Assembly (NCBI RefSeq): GCF_036017915.1
Contig: NZ_CP107929.1
Location: 3,972,001-4,036,000, forward strand
Source: Micromonospora sp. NBC_00421
Lineage (GTDB): Bacteria; Actinomycetota; Actinomycetes; Mycobacteriales; Micromonosporaceae
Length of the DNA stretch: 64,000 nucleotides
Reading direction: 5' to 3'
Within the stretch, counting starts at the first letter, position 1. The number at the start of each line of letters is the position of its first letter. A program made the translations under genes and the position numbers. Of the stretch, positions 46,394 to 54,786 are shown piece by piece. Below the pieces are notes generated by a model. That model worked only from the letters and a program-made list of their open reading frames with translations. It did no database searches and was not told the origin of the DNA.

Positions 46394-47268
46394 CGCGCCG
46401 CCCCGCCCGTCCGCACCCAGGAGGCCACCAGGTAGCCCACGCCGTAGGGTGCCGAGTGGTGACGCAGGTCGCCGCGCCAGTCGCCGCCGGCCGCGTGGAC
46501 CGCGCCGGCCAGCACCTGCCAGGCCGGTCGGCCGGCGACCCGCAGCTGCGCCGACACCGCCGGGTCCAGGGCGAGCAGCGCGTCGGCGTCCGCGTCGGCC
46601 AGGGCCCGAGCCACCCCCTCGTCGTACGCCCCGGCGCGCGGATCGTCGTAGCCGGGCGACTTCGGGCCGTGGCAGGCCGACCCGTCCCCGAGCACCAGCA
46701 GGGCCCACGGCCCGTCCACCCCGAGCCCGGCGCCGACGGCGGCACACCGGTCGGCCGGCTCGTCCGGTGCGACGCTCACCATCCGCCAGGCGGTACGTGT
46801 CGGCGGCGCGACCCGGTCGACCAGCCAGGCCCCGACCAGGAGACTCAACGGCAGCCGGCGGTCACCGTCGACACCGCCCGACGACCCGACCGGCCCGTCT
46901 CCGTCCGGCGCATCGAACCGCTCCTGCGCGGCCGGCGACTCGACCCGCTCTTCCCCGCTCGAAGATTCGGCCCGCGCTTCCCCGGCTGGTGCCTCGACCC
47001 GCTCCTGTGCGGCCGGTGACCAGGTGTCGAGGCGCACCGACAGGCGCAGGCCCCAGGGGGTGAAGCTGCCCTGGCAGGGCAGTCCCGGCTCGGTGGTGCG
47101 CCCGCCGGAGCCGACCAGCACGACGGTGCGCGCGCCGGTGGCGTAGAGGTCGGTGACGGCGGCGGCACAGGCGGCGCGCAGCTCCGCCAGCTCAGGCGCG
47201 GCGGCACCGGCCAGCTCGGGCACGATCAACGGCGGATGCGGGCAGACGGCCGCGGCGAGCAGGGGCAC
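46390..47268 (-). CDS. Class III extradiol dioxygenase-like (LigB/MEMO-fold) protein
   Basis: A 292-residue protein beginning VPLLAAAVCPHPPLIVPEL, the family N-terminus containing the putative metal His. VLVLGDGSACHGPKSPGYDD in the middle is also conserved. The M. tuberculosis counterpart is Rv2728c next to miaA. Enzymatic activity is not established; related folds bind iron or serve as MEMO-like proteins. Around residues 85-130 it carries an acidic insert with near repeats of SPAAQERVEAP and SPAAQERFDAP, probably a disordered loop. GTG at 47268 was chosen; it is translationally coupled to miaA. Confidence 0.85.
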   Translation of the reverse strand: MPLLAAAVCPHPPLIVPELAGAAAPELAELRAACAAAVTDLYATGARTVVLVGSGGRTTEPGLPCQGSFTPWGLRLSVRLDTWSPAAQERVEAPAGEARAESSSGEERVESPAAQERFDAPDGDGPVGSSGGVDGDRRLPLSLLVGAWLVDRVAPPTRTAWRMVSVAPDEPADRCAAVGAGLGVDGPWALLVLGDGSACHGPKSPGYDDPRAGAYDEGVARALADADADALLALDPAVSAQLRVAGRPAWQVLAGAVHAAGGDWRGDLRHHSAPYGVGYLVASWVRTGGAAR

Positions 47269-47373
47269 CAGGCAACGGTAGCGGCCCGGCACCGCCCGGC
47301 CCGCCTGCCCCGGCCGGTTCGTCGGCACCGCCCGGCCCGCCCGCACCGGCCGGTTCGTCGGCACCGTCGGTGG

Positions 47374-47823
47374 TCAGCCGGGTTGGCCGCCCCAACCTCC
47401 CTGGACCATGGTCTGGAACCGCCACTGCCCGCCGGTGCGGACCAGCAGGTCGGCGTAGCGCACCCGCTGCCGTTCGCCGTCGAGGGTGAACTCGGCCTCG
47501 GTGAGCACCACGGCCAGGCTGCGGGTGAGGAAGTACGGCGTGCGACGGCTCTCCATCCGCAGATCGCCACCGCCGCCGAGCACGCCGCCCATCATCTCCA
47601 GGTAGGCCGCCCGGTCGAGCTGACGGGCGGAACCCTCGCCGGCCGCGTCGTCGGTGACCGTGTTGAGCGGGAACATCGCCAGCTCGGCGGTGCCGGCCAC
47701 GTCGCCCGCCTCGGCCAGCGCGTCGTAGTGGCGGAACCACTGGTCCAGCTCGGCGAGATCGGCGGTGTCGGGCACGAACCCGGGGTCGGCCGGGGGCGTC
47801 ATCCGGGTGTGGGACTGGGTCAT
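47374..47823 (-). CDS. NTF2-like (SnoaL/DUF4440-type) protein
   Basis: A 149-residue protein. The pattern TADLAELDQWFRHYDALAEAGDVAGTAELAMFPLNTVTD, then TRSLAVVLTEAEFTLDGERQRVRYADLLVRTGGQWRFQTMVQGGWG, is that of the cone-shaped NTF2-like fold. No catalytic residues can be assigned. ATG at 47823 follows GAGGAGGAGCAGG. It lies about 105 nt upstream of the LigB-like gene on the same strand and may lead that operon. The function is unknown. Confidence 0.75.
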   Translation of the reverse strand: MTQSHTRMTPPADPGFVPDTADLAELDQWFRHYDALAEAGDVAGTAELAMFPLNTVTDDAAGEGSARQLDRAAYLEMMGGVLGGGGDLRMESRRTPYFLTRSLAVVLTEAEFTLDGERQRVRYADLLVRTGGQWRFQTMVQGGWGGQPG

Positions 47824-48076
47824 CCTGCTCCTCCTCGCCCGCCCGTCGTCCGGGCGGAAGCATCCTGTACGCCGTACGGTACAGCGTACGGCTGATTGCG
47901 ACACTCCCCCCAGGGAGCCTGTGTGTGGGTGCTAGGACACCGTATGGTCACGGTCAGAGACAGGCGCTCGACGCGGACGGGGGCGGACCTGTGACAATGC
48001 CGGGAGCAAGTTGGCTGCGCCGTGGCGGCGATCGCGGGGGGTTTCCCGTCGACGCCGGGAGAACGAGGATGTGCAC

Positions 48077-49285
48077 ATGAGCGACTGGACTGCCTTCGGA
48101 CGGGTGGACGCGGACGGCACCGTGTACGTGAAGACCAGCGAGGGTGAGCGGGTGGTCGGCTCCTGGCAGGCAGGCGCCCCCGAGGAGGGGTTGGCCCACT
48201 TCGCCCGCCGGTTCGCCGACCTGGTCACCGAGGTGGACCTGACCGAGGCGCGACTCAACTCGGGCGCCGCCGACGCGGGTGGCTCGCTGAGCACGGTCCG
48301 ACGGATCCGTGCCTCGCTGGCCGAGGCGCACGTCGTCGGGGACATCGACGCCCTCGCCGCCCGGCTGGACAAACTCGCCGTCGTCGCCGAGGAGAAGGCC
48401 GGTGAGGCCCGCGCCGCCCGGGAGGCGGCCCGGGGTGAAGCGCTCGCCCGTAAGACCGCCCTGGTCGAGGAGGCCGAGACGCTGGCCGCCGAGTCGACCG
48501 GCTGGAAGACCGCCGGCGACCGGCTCAAGGAGATCCTCGACGAGTGGAAGACCATCCGTGGGGTCGACAAGAAGGCCGACGGTGAGCTGTGGAAGCGGTT
48601 CGCCGCCGCCCGGGACGGCTTCACCCGGCGTCGGGGCGCGCACTTCGCCTCCCTCGACCAGCAGCGCAAGCAGGCGCACACGGTCAAGGAGGAGCTGGTC
48701 GCCGAGGCCGAGAAGCTCTCCGACTCCACCGACTGGGTGGCGACCGCCAACCAGCTCAAGGAGCTGATGAACCAGTGGAAGGCCGCCCCACGCGCCGCCA
48801 AGGAGTCGGAGCAGAAGCTCTGGGAGCGGTTCCGTGCCGCCCAGGACGCCTTCTTCACCCGGCGCAGTGAGGTCTTCTCGGCCCGGGACAACGAGCAGCG
48901 GGCCAACCTGGAGCGCAAGCAGGCGCTGCTGGTCGAGGCCGAGGCGTTGGACGTCGACGGCGACCCGAAGGGCGCCCAGGCCAGGCTGCGCGACATCCAG
49001 GCCCAGTGGCACGAGGCCGGCCGGGTGCCCCGCGAGGCCGCCGCCAGCCTGGAGCGGCGACTGCGGGCGATCGACGACAAGGTACGCGAGGTGATGGACT
49101 CGGCCTGGCGGCGTACCACGAAGGAGGACAACCCGCTGCTCGCGCAGATGCGGACGCAGGTCGCCGAGGCCGAGGAGCGACTCTCCCGGGCCCAGGCCGC
49201 CGGGGACGCCCGTCGGGTCAAGGAGGCCGAGCAGGCGCTCGCCTCCAAGCGGCAGTTCCTCCAGCTCGCCGAACAGGCCGGCTGA
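48077..49285 (+). CDS. DUF349 family coiled-coil protein
   Basis: A 402-residue, highly charged, mostly helical protein. After an N-terminal beta segment (WTAFGRVDADGTVYVKTSEGERVVGSW), it contains DUF349 repeats recognised by WKTAGDRLKEILDEWKTI, LWKRFAAARDGFTRRRGAHF and LWERFRAAQDAFFTRRSEVF. Long coiled coils follow to the end. The M. tuberculosis orthologue by position is Rv2731. In other bacteria DUF349 proteins affect cell shape or RNA-related processes, but no firm function is known. ATG at 48077 was taken; the ribosome site is weak (CGAGG). Confidence 0.88.
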   Translation: MSDWTAFGRVDADGTVYVKTSEGERVVGSWQAGAPEEGLAHFARRFADLVTEVDLTEARLNSGAADAGGSLSTVRRIRASLAEAHVVGDIDALAARLDKLAVVAEEKAGEARAAREAARGEALARKTALVEEAETLAAESTGWKTAGDRLKEILDEWKTIRGVDKKADGELWKRFAAARDGFTRRRGAHFASLDQQRKQAHTVKEELVAEAEKLSDSTDWVATANQLKELMNQWKAAPRAAKESEQKLWERFRAAQDAFFTRRSEVFSARDNEQRANLERKQALLVEAEALDVDGDPKGAQARLRDIQAQWHEAGRVPREAAASLERRLRAIDDKVREVMDSAWRRTTKEDNPLLAQMRTQVAEAEERLSRAQAAGDARRVKEAEQALASKRQFLQLAEQAG

Positions 49286-49299
49286 CCTCCACGCACCTC

Positions 49300-49337
49300 G
49301 GAAGCCCTCGCTCCCCACCTCGGGAGCGGGGGCTTCC
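49300..49337 (+). terminator. Hairpin terminator of the DUF349 gene
   Basis: A 16-bp stem (49300-49315 with 49322-49337) containing one G-U pair starts 14 nt after the stop codon. No U-run follows. Confidence 0.75.
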
Positions 49338-49353
49338 CCACATCCCACCCCGA

Positions 49354-49415
49354 CAAGATCGTGCTCGATCCTGGTTGTAGTGGCATTCCGACGCTGTGAT
49401 GCCACTACAACCAGG
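49354..49415. repeat. Family B palindrome, copy 1
   Basis: 17-nt perfect arms (49370-49386 and 49399-49415) share the core CCTGGTTGTAGTGGC with the 62-kb array. The flank CAAGATCGTGCTCGAT to the left (from 49354) belongs to the element, since it recurs inverted at 62269-62292 with one mismatch. Confidence 0.9.
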
Positions 49416-49778
49416 AAACTGCGCGCGGACTGACGGCACGGCGCGGCGGTGGCACGACGTGACGCATCAGGCGGGCGGGGTGGGGCGGGGCGGGGCGGGG
49501 AGCAGGTGGGGAGGGGAGCGGTTGACGCATCGAGGTCGGCTGATCAGAATGGGCGGCAGAGCCAGGTCGATCCCACCGGCGCCAGGGCACCGACGACGGA
49601 CATCGTCGTCGGGAGTCGCCGGGGCACACGCAGCGAGTGGCCGCGTCCACGTGACCCGGCATGCCGCGCACTGTCCGCGTACCCCCAGCAAGGCGGGACG
49701 GGCGGCGGCGGCCGGCGTTCCCCTGGTTTTCCGCCCTGCGTCGCCGTGGCGACGTCGGGCATCCGAAGTGGAGCCCGT

Positions 49779-51440
49779 ATGTACCGACCCCGCATTCTCG
49801 GCGCCGCGCTCACCGCGCTCGCCACCGCAGCGACCGGCGTGCTCGTCGCCGCCACCGTCGGCACCGCCCCGGCGTCCGCCGCCGGCACCGGCACCGGATA
49901 CCTGCACACCAACGGCAACAAGATCGTCGACAGCACCGGCACGACGGTACGGCTGACCGGCATCAACTGGTTCGGCATGGAGACCGACAACCGGACGTTC
50001 CACGGTCTGTGGTCGAACAACCCATGGCGCGGGCAGCTCGACAAGATGGCCAGCCTGGGCTACAACACGCTGCGCGTCCCGTACTCGAACGACTCGGTGA
50101 AGCCGGGCGCGACGGCCAGCGGGATCAACGATTTCGTCAACCCGGACCTGGTCGGGCTCTCCCCGTTGCAGATTCTCGACAAGGTGATCAACTATGCCGG
50201 CAGCAAGGGCATGCGGGTCATCCTGGACCGACACCGGCCGACGTCGGCCGGGCAGTCGCCGCTCTGGTACACCCCGACGGTCTCCGAGGCGACCTGGCTC
50301 AACGACTGGAAGATGCTGGCCCAGCGGTACGCCGGCAACACCACGGTGATCGGCGCGGACCTGCACAACGAGCCGCACGCCGAGGGCACCAACCCGGCCG
50401 CCACCGGTGCGTGCTGGGGCTGCGGCGACACCGCCCGGGACTGGCGGCTGGCCGCCGAGCGGGCCGGCAACGCCATCCTCGGGGTGCAGCCGAACTGGCT
50501 GATCTTCGTGGAGGGGGTGAGCTGCCCCAGCGGCGGCCTGTCGAACGTCTGGGACAACGACACCAGCAACGACGAGGACTGCGGCTGGTGGGGCGGCAAC
50601 CTGTCCAAGGCCGGGCAGTTCCCGGTCCGGCTGAACGTGGCGAATCGGCTGGTCTACTCGCCGCACGAGTACGCCACGAGCGTCTACGAGCAGGAGTGGT
50701 TCAAGGCCGCCGACTTCCCGGCGAACCTGCCGGCGGTCTGGGACCGCTACTGGGGTTACCTCTACAAGCAGAACATCGCCCCGATCATGATGGGCGAGTT
50801 CGGCAGCACCCTGGCCGACCCCCGGGACAAGGTGTGGCTGGAGAAGTTGATGGCCTACACCGGCACCGGGGTCAACGGGATGTCCTTCACCTACTGGTCG
50901 TGGAACCCGAACTCGGGGGACACCGGGGGCATCGCGCTTGACGACTGGACCAACATCAACACCGCCAAGCAGGCGATCCTCCAGCCGTACCTGATCGCGC
51001 CGGTGGGTGGCGGGACCGACCCGACCGGCACCCCGACGCCGACGCCGACCACCACCGGTCCGACGCCGCCGCCGACCACCACCCCGCCGCCGCCGACCAC
51101 GACGCCCCCGCCGACCACGACGCCGCCGCCGGCCGGTGGGTGCACCGCGACCTACAAGCAGGTCAGTGCGTGGCAGGGCGGCTTCCAGGGCGAGCTGACC
51201 GTCAAGAACACCAGCTCGTCGGCGGTCAACCCGTGGTCGGTGACCTGGGCCTGGCCGGCCGGGGTCACCCTGGTCAGCGGCTGGAACGCCGCAGTCACCC
51301 AGTCCGGCACGACGGTGACCGCCGCCGGGCCGAGCTACGCACCGTCCCTGGCGGCGGGCGCGTCGGTCACCGTGGGCTTCACCGCCAACGGTACGGCCGC
51401 CGCCCCGGCCTCGGTGAAGCTCAAGGGCACCGCCTGCTGA
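49779..51440 (+). CDS. Secreted GH5 endoglucanase with C-terminal CBM2
   Basis: A 553-residue secreted cellulase. A signal peptide ends near residue 35 (ASAAG). A glycoside hydrolase family 5 domain follows (about 38-405), with acid/base Glu198 in ADLHNEPH and nucleophile Glu340 in MMGEFGS. A Pro/Thr linker (about 410-453) leads to a family 2 cellulose-binding module whose ends are Cys455 and Cys553, with exposed Trp in SAWQGGF. It hydrolyses beta-1,4-glucan outside the cell. ATG at 49779 was selected. It is a typical plant-biomass gene of soil actinomycetes, here beside a decayed pectate lyase. Confidence 0.95.
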   Translation: MYRPRILGAALTALATAATGVLVAATVGTAPASAAGTGTGYLHTNGNKIVDSTGTTVRLTGINWFGMETDNRTFHGLWSNNPWRGQLDKMASLGYNTLRVPYSNDSVKPGATASGINDFVNPDLVGLSPLQILDKVINYAGSKGMRVILDRHRPTSAGQSPLWYTPTVSEATWLNDWKMLAQRYAGNTTVIGADLHNEPHAEGTNPAATGACWGCGDTARDWRLAAERAGNAILGVQPNWLIFVEGVSCPSGGLSNVWDNDTSNDEDCGWWGGNLSKAGQFPVRLNVANRLVYSPHEYATSVYEQEWFKAADFPANLPAVWDRYWGYLYKQNIAPIMMGEFGSTLADPRDKVWLEKLMAYTGTGVNGMSFTYWSWNPNSGDTGGIALDDWTNINTAKQAILQPYLIAPVGGGTDPTGTPTPTPTTTGPTPPPTTTPPPPTTTPPPTTTPPPAGGCTATYKQVSAWQGGFQGELTVKNTSSSAVNPWSVTWAWPAGVTLVSGWNAAVTQSGTTVTAAGPSYAPSLAAGASVTVGFTANGTAAAPASVKLKGTAC

Positions 51441-51496
51441 GCCGAAACCGCTGGTAGTTCCGCAACCGGGTCGCCGGTCGACGTTCCGTCGGCCGG

Positions 51497-51600
51497 CGAC
51501 CCGCTCGCCGGATCACCCATGCCGACCCGCTCGCCGGATCACCCATGCCGACCCGCTCGCCGGATCACCCATGCCGACCCGCTCGCCGGATCAGCCGTGC
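51497..51600. repeat. 26-bp tandem repeat, four units
   Basis: Units 51497-51522, 51523-51548 and 51549-51574 are identical, each beginning CGACCCGCTCGCCGGATC; the fourth (51575-51600) differs near its end. It lies between the cellulase stop and the pectate-lyase remnant. Because 26 is not a multiple of 3, every unit shifts the reading frame. Confidence 0.95.
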
Positions 51601-51602
51601 CG

Positions 51603-51977
51603 ATGCGGGTGACCTACCACCACAACTGGTACGACGGCAGCAAGCAGCGCAACCCCCGGGTCCGTTTCGGCAACCCGGTGCACGTCTACAACAACTACTA
51701 CTACAACAACGCCGGCTACGGGGTGGCCTCCACCATGAGCGCCGGCGTGCTCGTCGCGGGCAACTACTTCGAGAACGTCAGGGACACATACCACCTCGGT
51801 GAGGCCGACTCCGGGCCGGGCAGCCTGGTGGCCCGCAACAACCACTTCGTCAACTCGCCGGCCGGGCAGACCGGCGGCAGCGTCGCCGGCATCCCGTACC
51901 CGTACACCCTGGACACCGCGAGCAGCGTGAAGTCCATCGTGACGGCGGGCGCCGGCGCGGGCCGCATCTCGGTCTGA
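51603..51977 (+). pseudogene. Pectate lyase (PL1) C-terminal remnant
   Basis: 125 codons starting MRVTYHHNWYDGSKQRNPRVRFG and ending at TGA encode the C-terminal part of a parallel beta-helix pectate lyase: the conserved HHNWYDGSKQRNPRVR region with the catalytic Arg, HVYNNYYYNN and GVLVAGNYFENV. The first two-thirds of the enzyme, with signal peptide and calcium-binding Asp residues, is missing. Homology begins right after the 26-bp repeat array, so a deletion or recombination at the repeat probably removed the 5' part. An in-frame ATG exists at 51603, but a functional product is unlikely. Confidence 0.85.
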
Positions 51978-52078
51978 CCGCGCACCGGTCGGGGTCCGCC
52001 GTCGCGGCGGGCCCCGACCCGAGCCGGCCTTCCACCGAGCCGGCCTTCCACCGGGCCGGCCGCCGCCGGCCCGAGGGG

Positions 52079-53593
52079 TCAGTGCGCGGCGCAGCCGGTC
52101 GTCGGCGCGGGCTGCGCGGCCGGCACACCCACAGTGGGCAACCCGAGCGACACCCCGGGGGTACGCGGGGCGCGGCCCGCCTCGGCGGCGTCACCGGCCC
52201 GGGTCCGGCGGTGGGCCAGCGGGGCGCCGTCGGCGTTGAGGTGGTGCGGGGCGGCGTACGTGATGGTGGTGTGCACGATGTCCCCCGGCCTGATCGCGCC
52301 GGGCTGGCCGGGCTGGCTGTTCGCGCCGGTGGCGAAGTGCACCAGGCGGCCGTCGCGGGCCCGGCCGGAGAGCCTGCCGGTGCGCTCGTCCTTGCGGCCC
52401 TCGCCGACGGCGACCAGCACCTCGACGGTCTCGCCGACCAGGCGCTTGTTCTCCGCCCAGGTGATCTCCTCGACCGTGGCGATCAGCCGCTCGTAGCGCT
52501 CCTGCACCACCTGCTTGGGCAGTTGGTCGGGCATCGTGGCGGCCGGGGTGCCGGGGCGCTTGGAGTACTGGAAGGTGAACGCCGAGGAGAAGCGGGCCGC
52601 ACGCACCACGTCCAGCGTCTGCTGGAAGTCGGCCTCGGTCTCGCCGGGGAAACCGACGATGATGTCGGTGGTGATCGCCGCGTCCGGCATCGCCGCCCGG
52701 ACCTTGTCGATGATGCCCAGGTAGCGCTCGGACCGGTACGACCGGCGCATCGCCTTCAGCACGTCGTCGGAGCCGGACTGCAACGGCATGTGCAGCGAGT
52801 GGCAGACGTTCGGGGTCTCGGCCATCGCGGCGATCACGTCGTCGGTGAAGTCCTTCGGGTGCGGACTGGTGAACCGGACCCGCTCCAGCCCGTCGATGTC
52901 GCCGCAGGCGCGCAGCAGCTTGCCGAAGGCGTACCGGTCGCCGAACTCGACGCCGTAGGAGTTGACGTTCTGCCCGAGCAGGGTCACCTCCAGCACGCCC
53001 TCGGCGACCAGCGCCCGCACCTCGGCGAGGACGTCGCCGGGGCGGCGGTCCTTCTCCTTTCCGCGCAGCGAGGGCACGATGCAGAACGTGCAGGTGTTGT
53101 TGCAGCCCACCGAGATCGACACCCAACCGGCGTACGTCGACTCGCGCCGGGTGGGCAGGGTGGACGGGAAGACGTCGAGGGATTCGAGGATCTCCACCTC
53201 GGCGGCGGTGTTGTGCCGGGCCCGTTCCAACAGCACCGGCAGCGAGCCGATGTTGTGGGTGCCGAACACCACGTCCACCCAGGGGGCCTTGCGGACGATG
53301 TCGCCGCGGTCCTTCTGGGCCAGGCAGCCGCCGACGGCGATCTGCATCCCCGGGTGTCTGTCCTTCACGGGACGCAGGTGACCGAGGTTGCCGTAGAGCC
53401 GGTTGTCGGCGTTCTCCCGGACGGCGCAGGTGTTGAACACCACCACGTCCGGGTTGGCGTCGGCCTCGGCGAGCCGCACGTAACCTGCCTGTTCCAGCAG
53501 GCCGGAGATGCGCTCGGAGTCGTGCACGTTCATCTGGCAGCCGTAGGTGCGCACCTGGTAGGTGCGCGGGCTGCCCGCCGCTGCGGTAGTCAT
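52079..53593 (-). CDS. miaB: tRNA-2-methylthio-N6-dimethylallyladenosine synthase
   Basis: A 504-residue radical-SAM methylthiotransferase that adds a methylthio group to i6A37 of tRNA, the next step after MiaA. The N-terminal UPF0004 domain has cluster cysteines in [17 protein letters not shown] and VGGCLAQ. The radical-SAM motif is [12 protein letters not shown] (C-x3-C-x2-C), and a TRAM domain follows ([15 protein letters not shown]). A ~60-residue Ala/Pro/Arg-rich tail after TRAM is an actinobacterial extension. ATG at 53593 is preferred; a GTG nine nt upstream is in frame. A -10-like TACGCT close upstream suggests a short or absent leader. Confidence 0.96.
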   Translation of the reverse strand: MTTAAAGSPRTYQVRTYGCQMNVHDSERISGLLEQAGYVRLAEADANPDVVVFNTCAVRENADNRLYGNLGHLRPVKDRHPGMQIAVGGCLAQKDRGDIVRKAPWVDVVFGTHNIGSLPVLLERARHNTAAEVEILESLDVFPSTLPTRRESTYAGWVSISVGCNNTCTFCIVPSLRGKEKDRRPGDVLAEVRALVAEGVLEVTLLGQNVNSYGVEFGDRYAFGKLLRACGDIDGLERVRFTSPHPKDFTDDVIAAMAETPNVCHSLHMPLQSGSDDVLKAMRRSYRSERYLGIIDKVRAAMPDAAITTDIIVGFPGETEADFQQTLDVVRAARFSSAFTFQYSKRPGTPAATMPDQLPKQVVQERYERLIATVEEITWAENKRLVGETVEVLVAVGEGRKDERTGRLSGRARDGRLVHFATGANSQPGQPGAIRPGDIVHTTITYAAPHHLNADGAPLAHRRTRAGDAAEAGRAPRTPGVSLGLPTVGVPAAQPAPTTGCAAH

Positions 53594-53672
53594 GACGTGC
53601 ACAGCGTATCCGGGCCGACCGACCCGGGCCGACCGGGAAGACCCAGACGATCAACAACCTTATGGAGGAACC

Positions 53673-53900
53673 ATGTGCCGGAGCATCAAGACCCTGCGTG
53701 AGCCGTACGTCCCGACGGTCACGCCGGCCGACATCGAGGCGGCGGCGTTGCAGTACGTCCGGAAGGTGTCCGGTTTCCGGGCCCCGGCCGCACACAACGC
53801 CGCGGCGTTCGAGGCGGCGGTGCAGGCGGTGACCGCCGCCACCGCGACCCTGCTGGACCAGTTGCAGGTCCGGGGCGCCCGCCCCACCCCCACCCCCTGA
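53673..53900 (+). CDS. DUF2277 family small protein
   Basis: A 75-residue protein with MCRSIKTLREPYVPTVTPADIEAAALQYVRKVSGFRAPAAHN followed by a helical tail. MCRSIK-x-L and the YVRKVSGFR-P pattern identify DUF2277, whose function is unknown. ATG at 53673 follows the strong site GGAGGAA. It diverges from miaB. Confidence 0.9.
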   Translation: MCRSIKTLREPYVPTVTPADIEAAALQYVRKVSGFRAPAAHNAAAFEAAVQAVTAATATLLDQLQVRGARPTPTP

Positions 53901-54005
53901 ACCACCGCGCGGCGGAACCGGACGGCGAACCCGGCCGGGGCCGTCCGGCCCGGTGACGGAGCCGGGTGGGCGGCGCGGATGGCCGGGCCGGGTGGGCGGC
54001 GCGGG

Positions 54006-54485
54006 TCAGGCGGCTGCCAGGGCGGGGTTGACCGAGTCGGGCGCCCAGCGCGAACGGCAGCAGCGCGACCAGCCCCGGCAGGCCGGGTGGGCCAGCGTGC
54101 AGAGCCGGCGGGCGGACAGCACCTCGCCGTCGTCGGTCTCGGTGACCTCGAAGTGCACCGGGCGGATCGTGCCGCCCGGCGCGACCAGCAGGTGCCGGCC
54201 GGCGTCGAGGGTGTCGTCGGTCAGCAGGCAGTCCCGGTCGAGCAGCCGGGCCAGCGCGGCGATCGTGCGCAACTCGGGCAGCGACTCGGGTACGCCGTAA
54301 CAGTCGACGATGGTGCCGAACTCCCCCGGGGTCTCCCAGACGTCGCAGATCACCGCGTATCGGGGCAGCCGGGCCGGATCGGCCACTGCCAGGGGCATCA
54401 CCACCCGACCGAGCGCCTCGGCCAGGGCCGGGTACACCTCCACGGGTGCGGCCCGGTCGATTCTCCAGTTCCACAGCTCGGTCAT
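54006..54485 (-). CDS. Hypothetical protein
   Basis: A 159-residue protein that I do not recognise. It starts MTELWNWRIDRAAPVEVYPALAEALGRVVMPL. Three Cys near the C-terminus (RRLCTLAHPACRGWSRCC) could bind metal or form a disulphide. Segments such as PPGEFGTIVDCYGVPESLPELRTIA-like runs suggest a mixed alpha/beta fold. ATG at 54485 follows GAGGAGG, so it is likely translated. It stands alone between DUF2277 and selD. Confidence 0.65.
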   Translation of the reverse strand: MTELWNWRIDRAAPVEVYPALAEALGRVVMPLAVADPARLPRYAVICDVWETPGEFGTIVDCYGVPESLPELRTIAALARLLDRDCLLTDDTLDAGRHLLVAPGGTIRPVHFEVTETDDGEVLSARRLCTLAHPACRGWSRCCRSRWAPDSVNPALAAA

Positions 54486-54786
54486 GCCGCCTCCTCGCTG
54501 CGTTAGTCCCACCGGCCTCCGGATCGGGCCTTACTGACGATGGTGGGGGGCATATGACCGCAACCGGGGGCAAGTTACCGGTCTGTGACCATTCCGGGCA
54601 AAATTTCCTAGCTTGCCATTGCTGGGAGTGGCAGGAAGATGACAGTTTATCGGGTACGGTGCCCCGGGCGAGACAGCCGGCACGACGGCCCAGCCCACCC
54701 GGCGCGGCGACCGCAGCACGGCGCTCGGCGCACACCACGACGGCGCACGGCGATCGACGCACGACCGCCGCCGCGACCCCCGGCTG
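54486..54786. other. Intergenic region upstream of the hypothetical gene (301 nt)
   Basis: The left half (about 54530-54660) has noticeably lower GC than its surroundings and is a likely promoter region for the minus-strand hypothetical gene; the right half is GC-rich with CGGC/GCAC-rich simple sequence. I looked for a selenocysteine tRNA here because selD is adjacent and found none. Confidence 0.5.

Larger units (their letters stand above)
49286..49778. other. Intergenic region between the DUF349 and cellulase genes (493 nt)
   Basis: It contains a hairpin terminator, one family B palindrome and, further right, GC-rich DNA with a (GGGGC)n-like stretch near 49478-49500. I see no supported gene; the cellulase promoter is somewhere in the last 250 nt. 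Confidence 0.6.

Noticed and set aside
51497..51600. CRISPR or attachment-site repeats
   Set aside because: Units are directly contiguous at 26 bp with no spacers and no integrase nearby; simple minisatellite.
54554..54670. Small plus-strand ORF with Cys/His-rich start (MTATGGKLPVCDHSGQNF...)
   Set aside because: The CDHSGQNFLACHCW segment is tempting as a mini zinc finger, but no ribosome site precedes it, the frame continues into low-complexity sequence overlapping selD, and composition suggests a promoter region.
54486..54786. Selenocysteine tRNA next to selD
   Set aside because: No acceptor stem, T-loop or anticodon context for a tRNA-Sec could be found in either strand.
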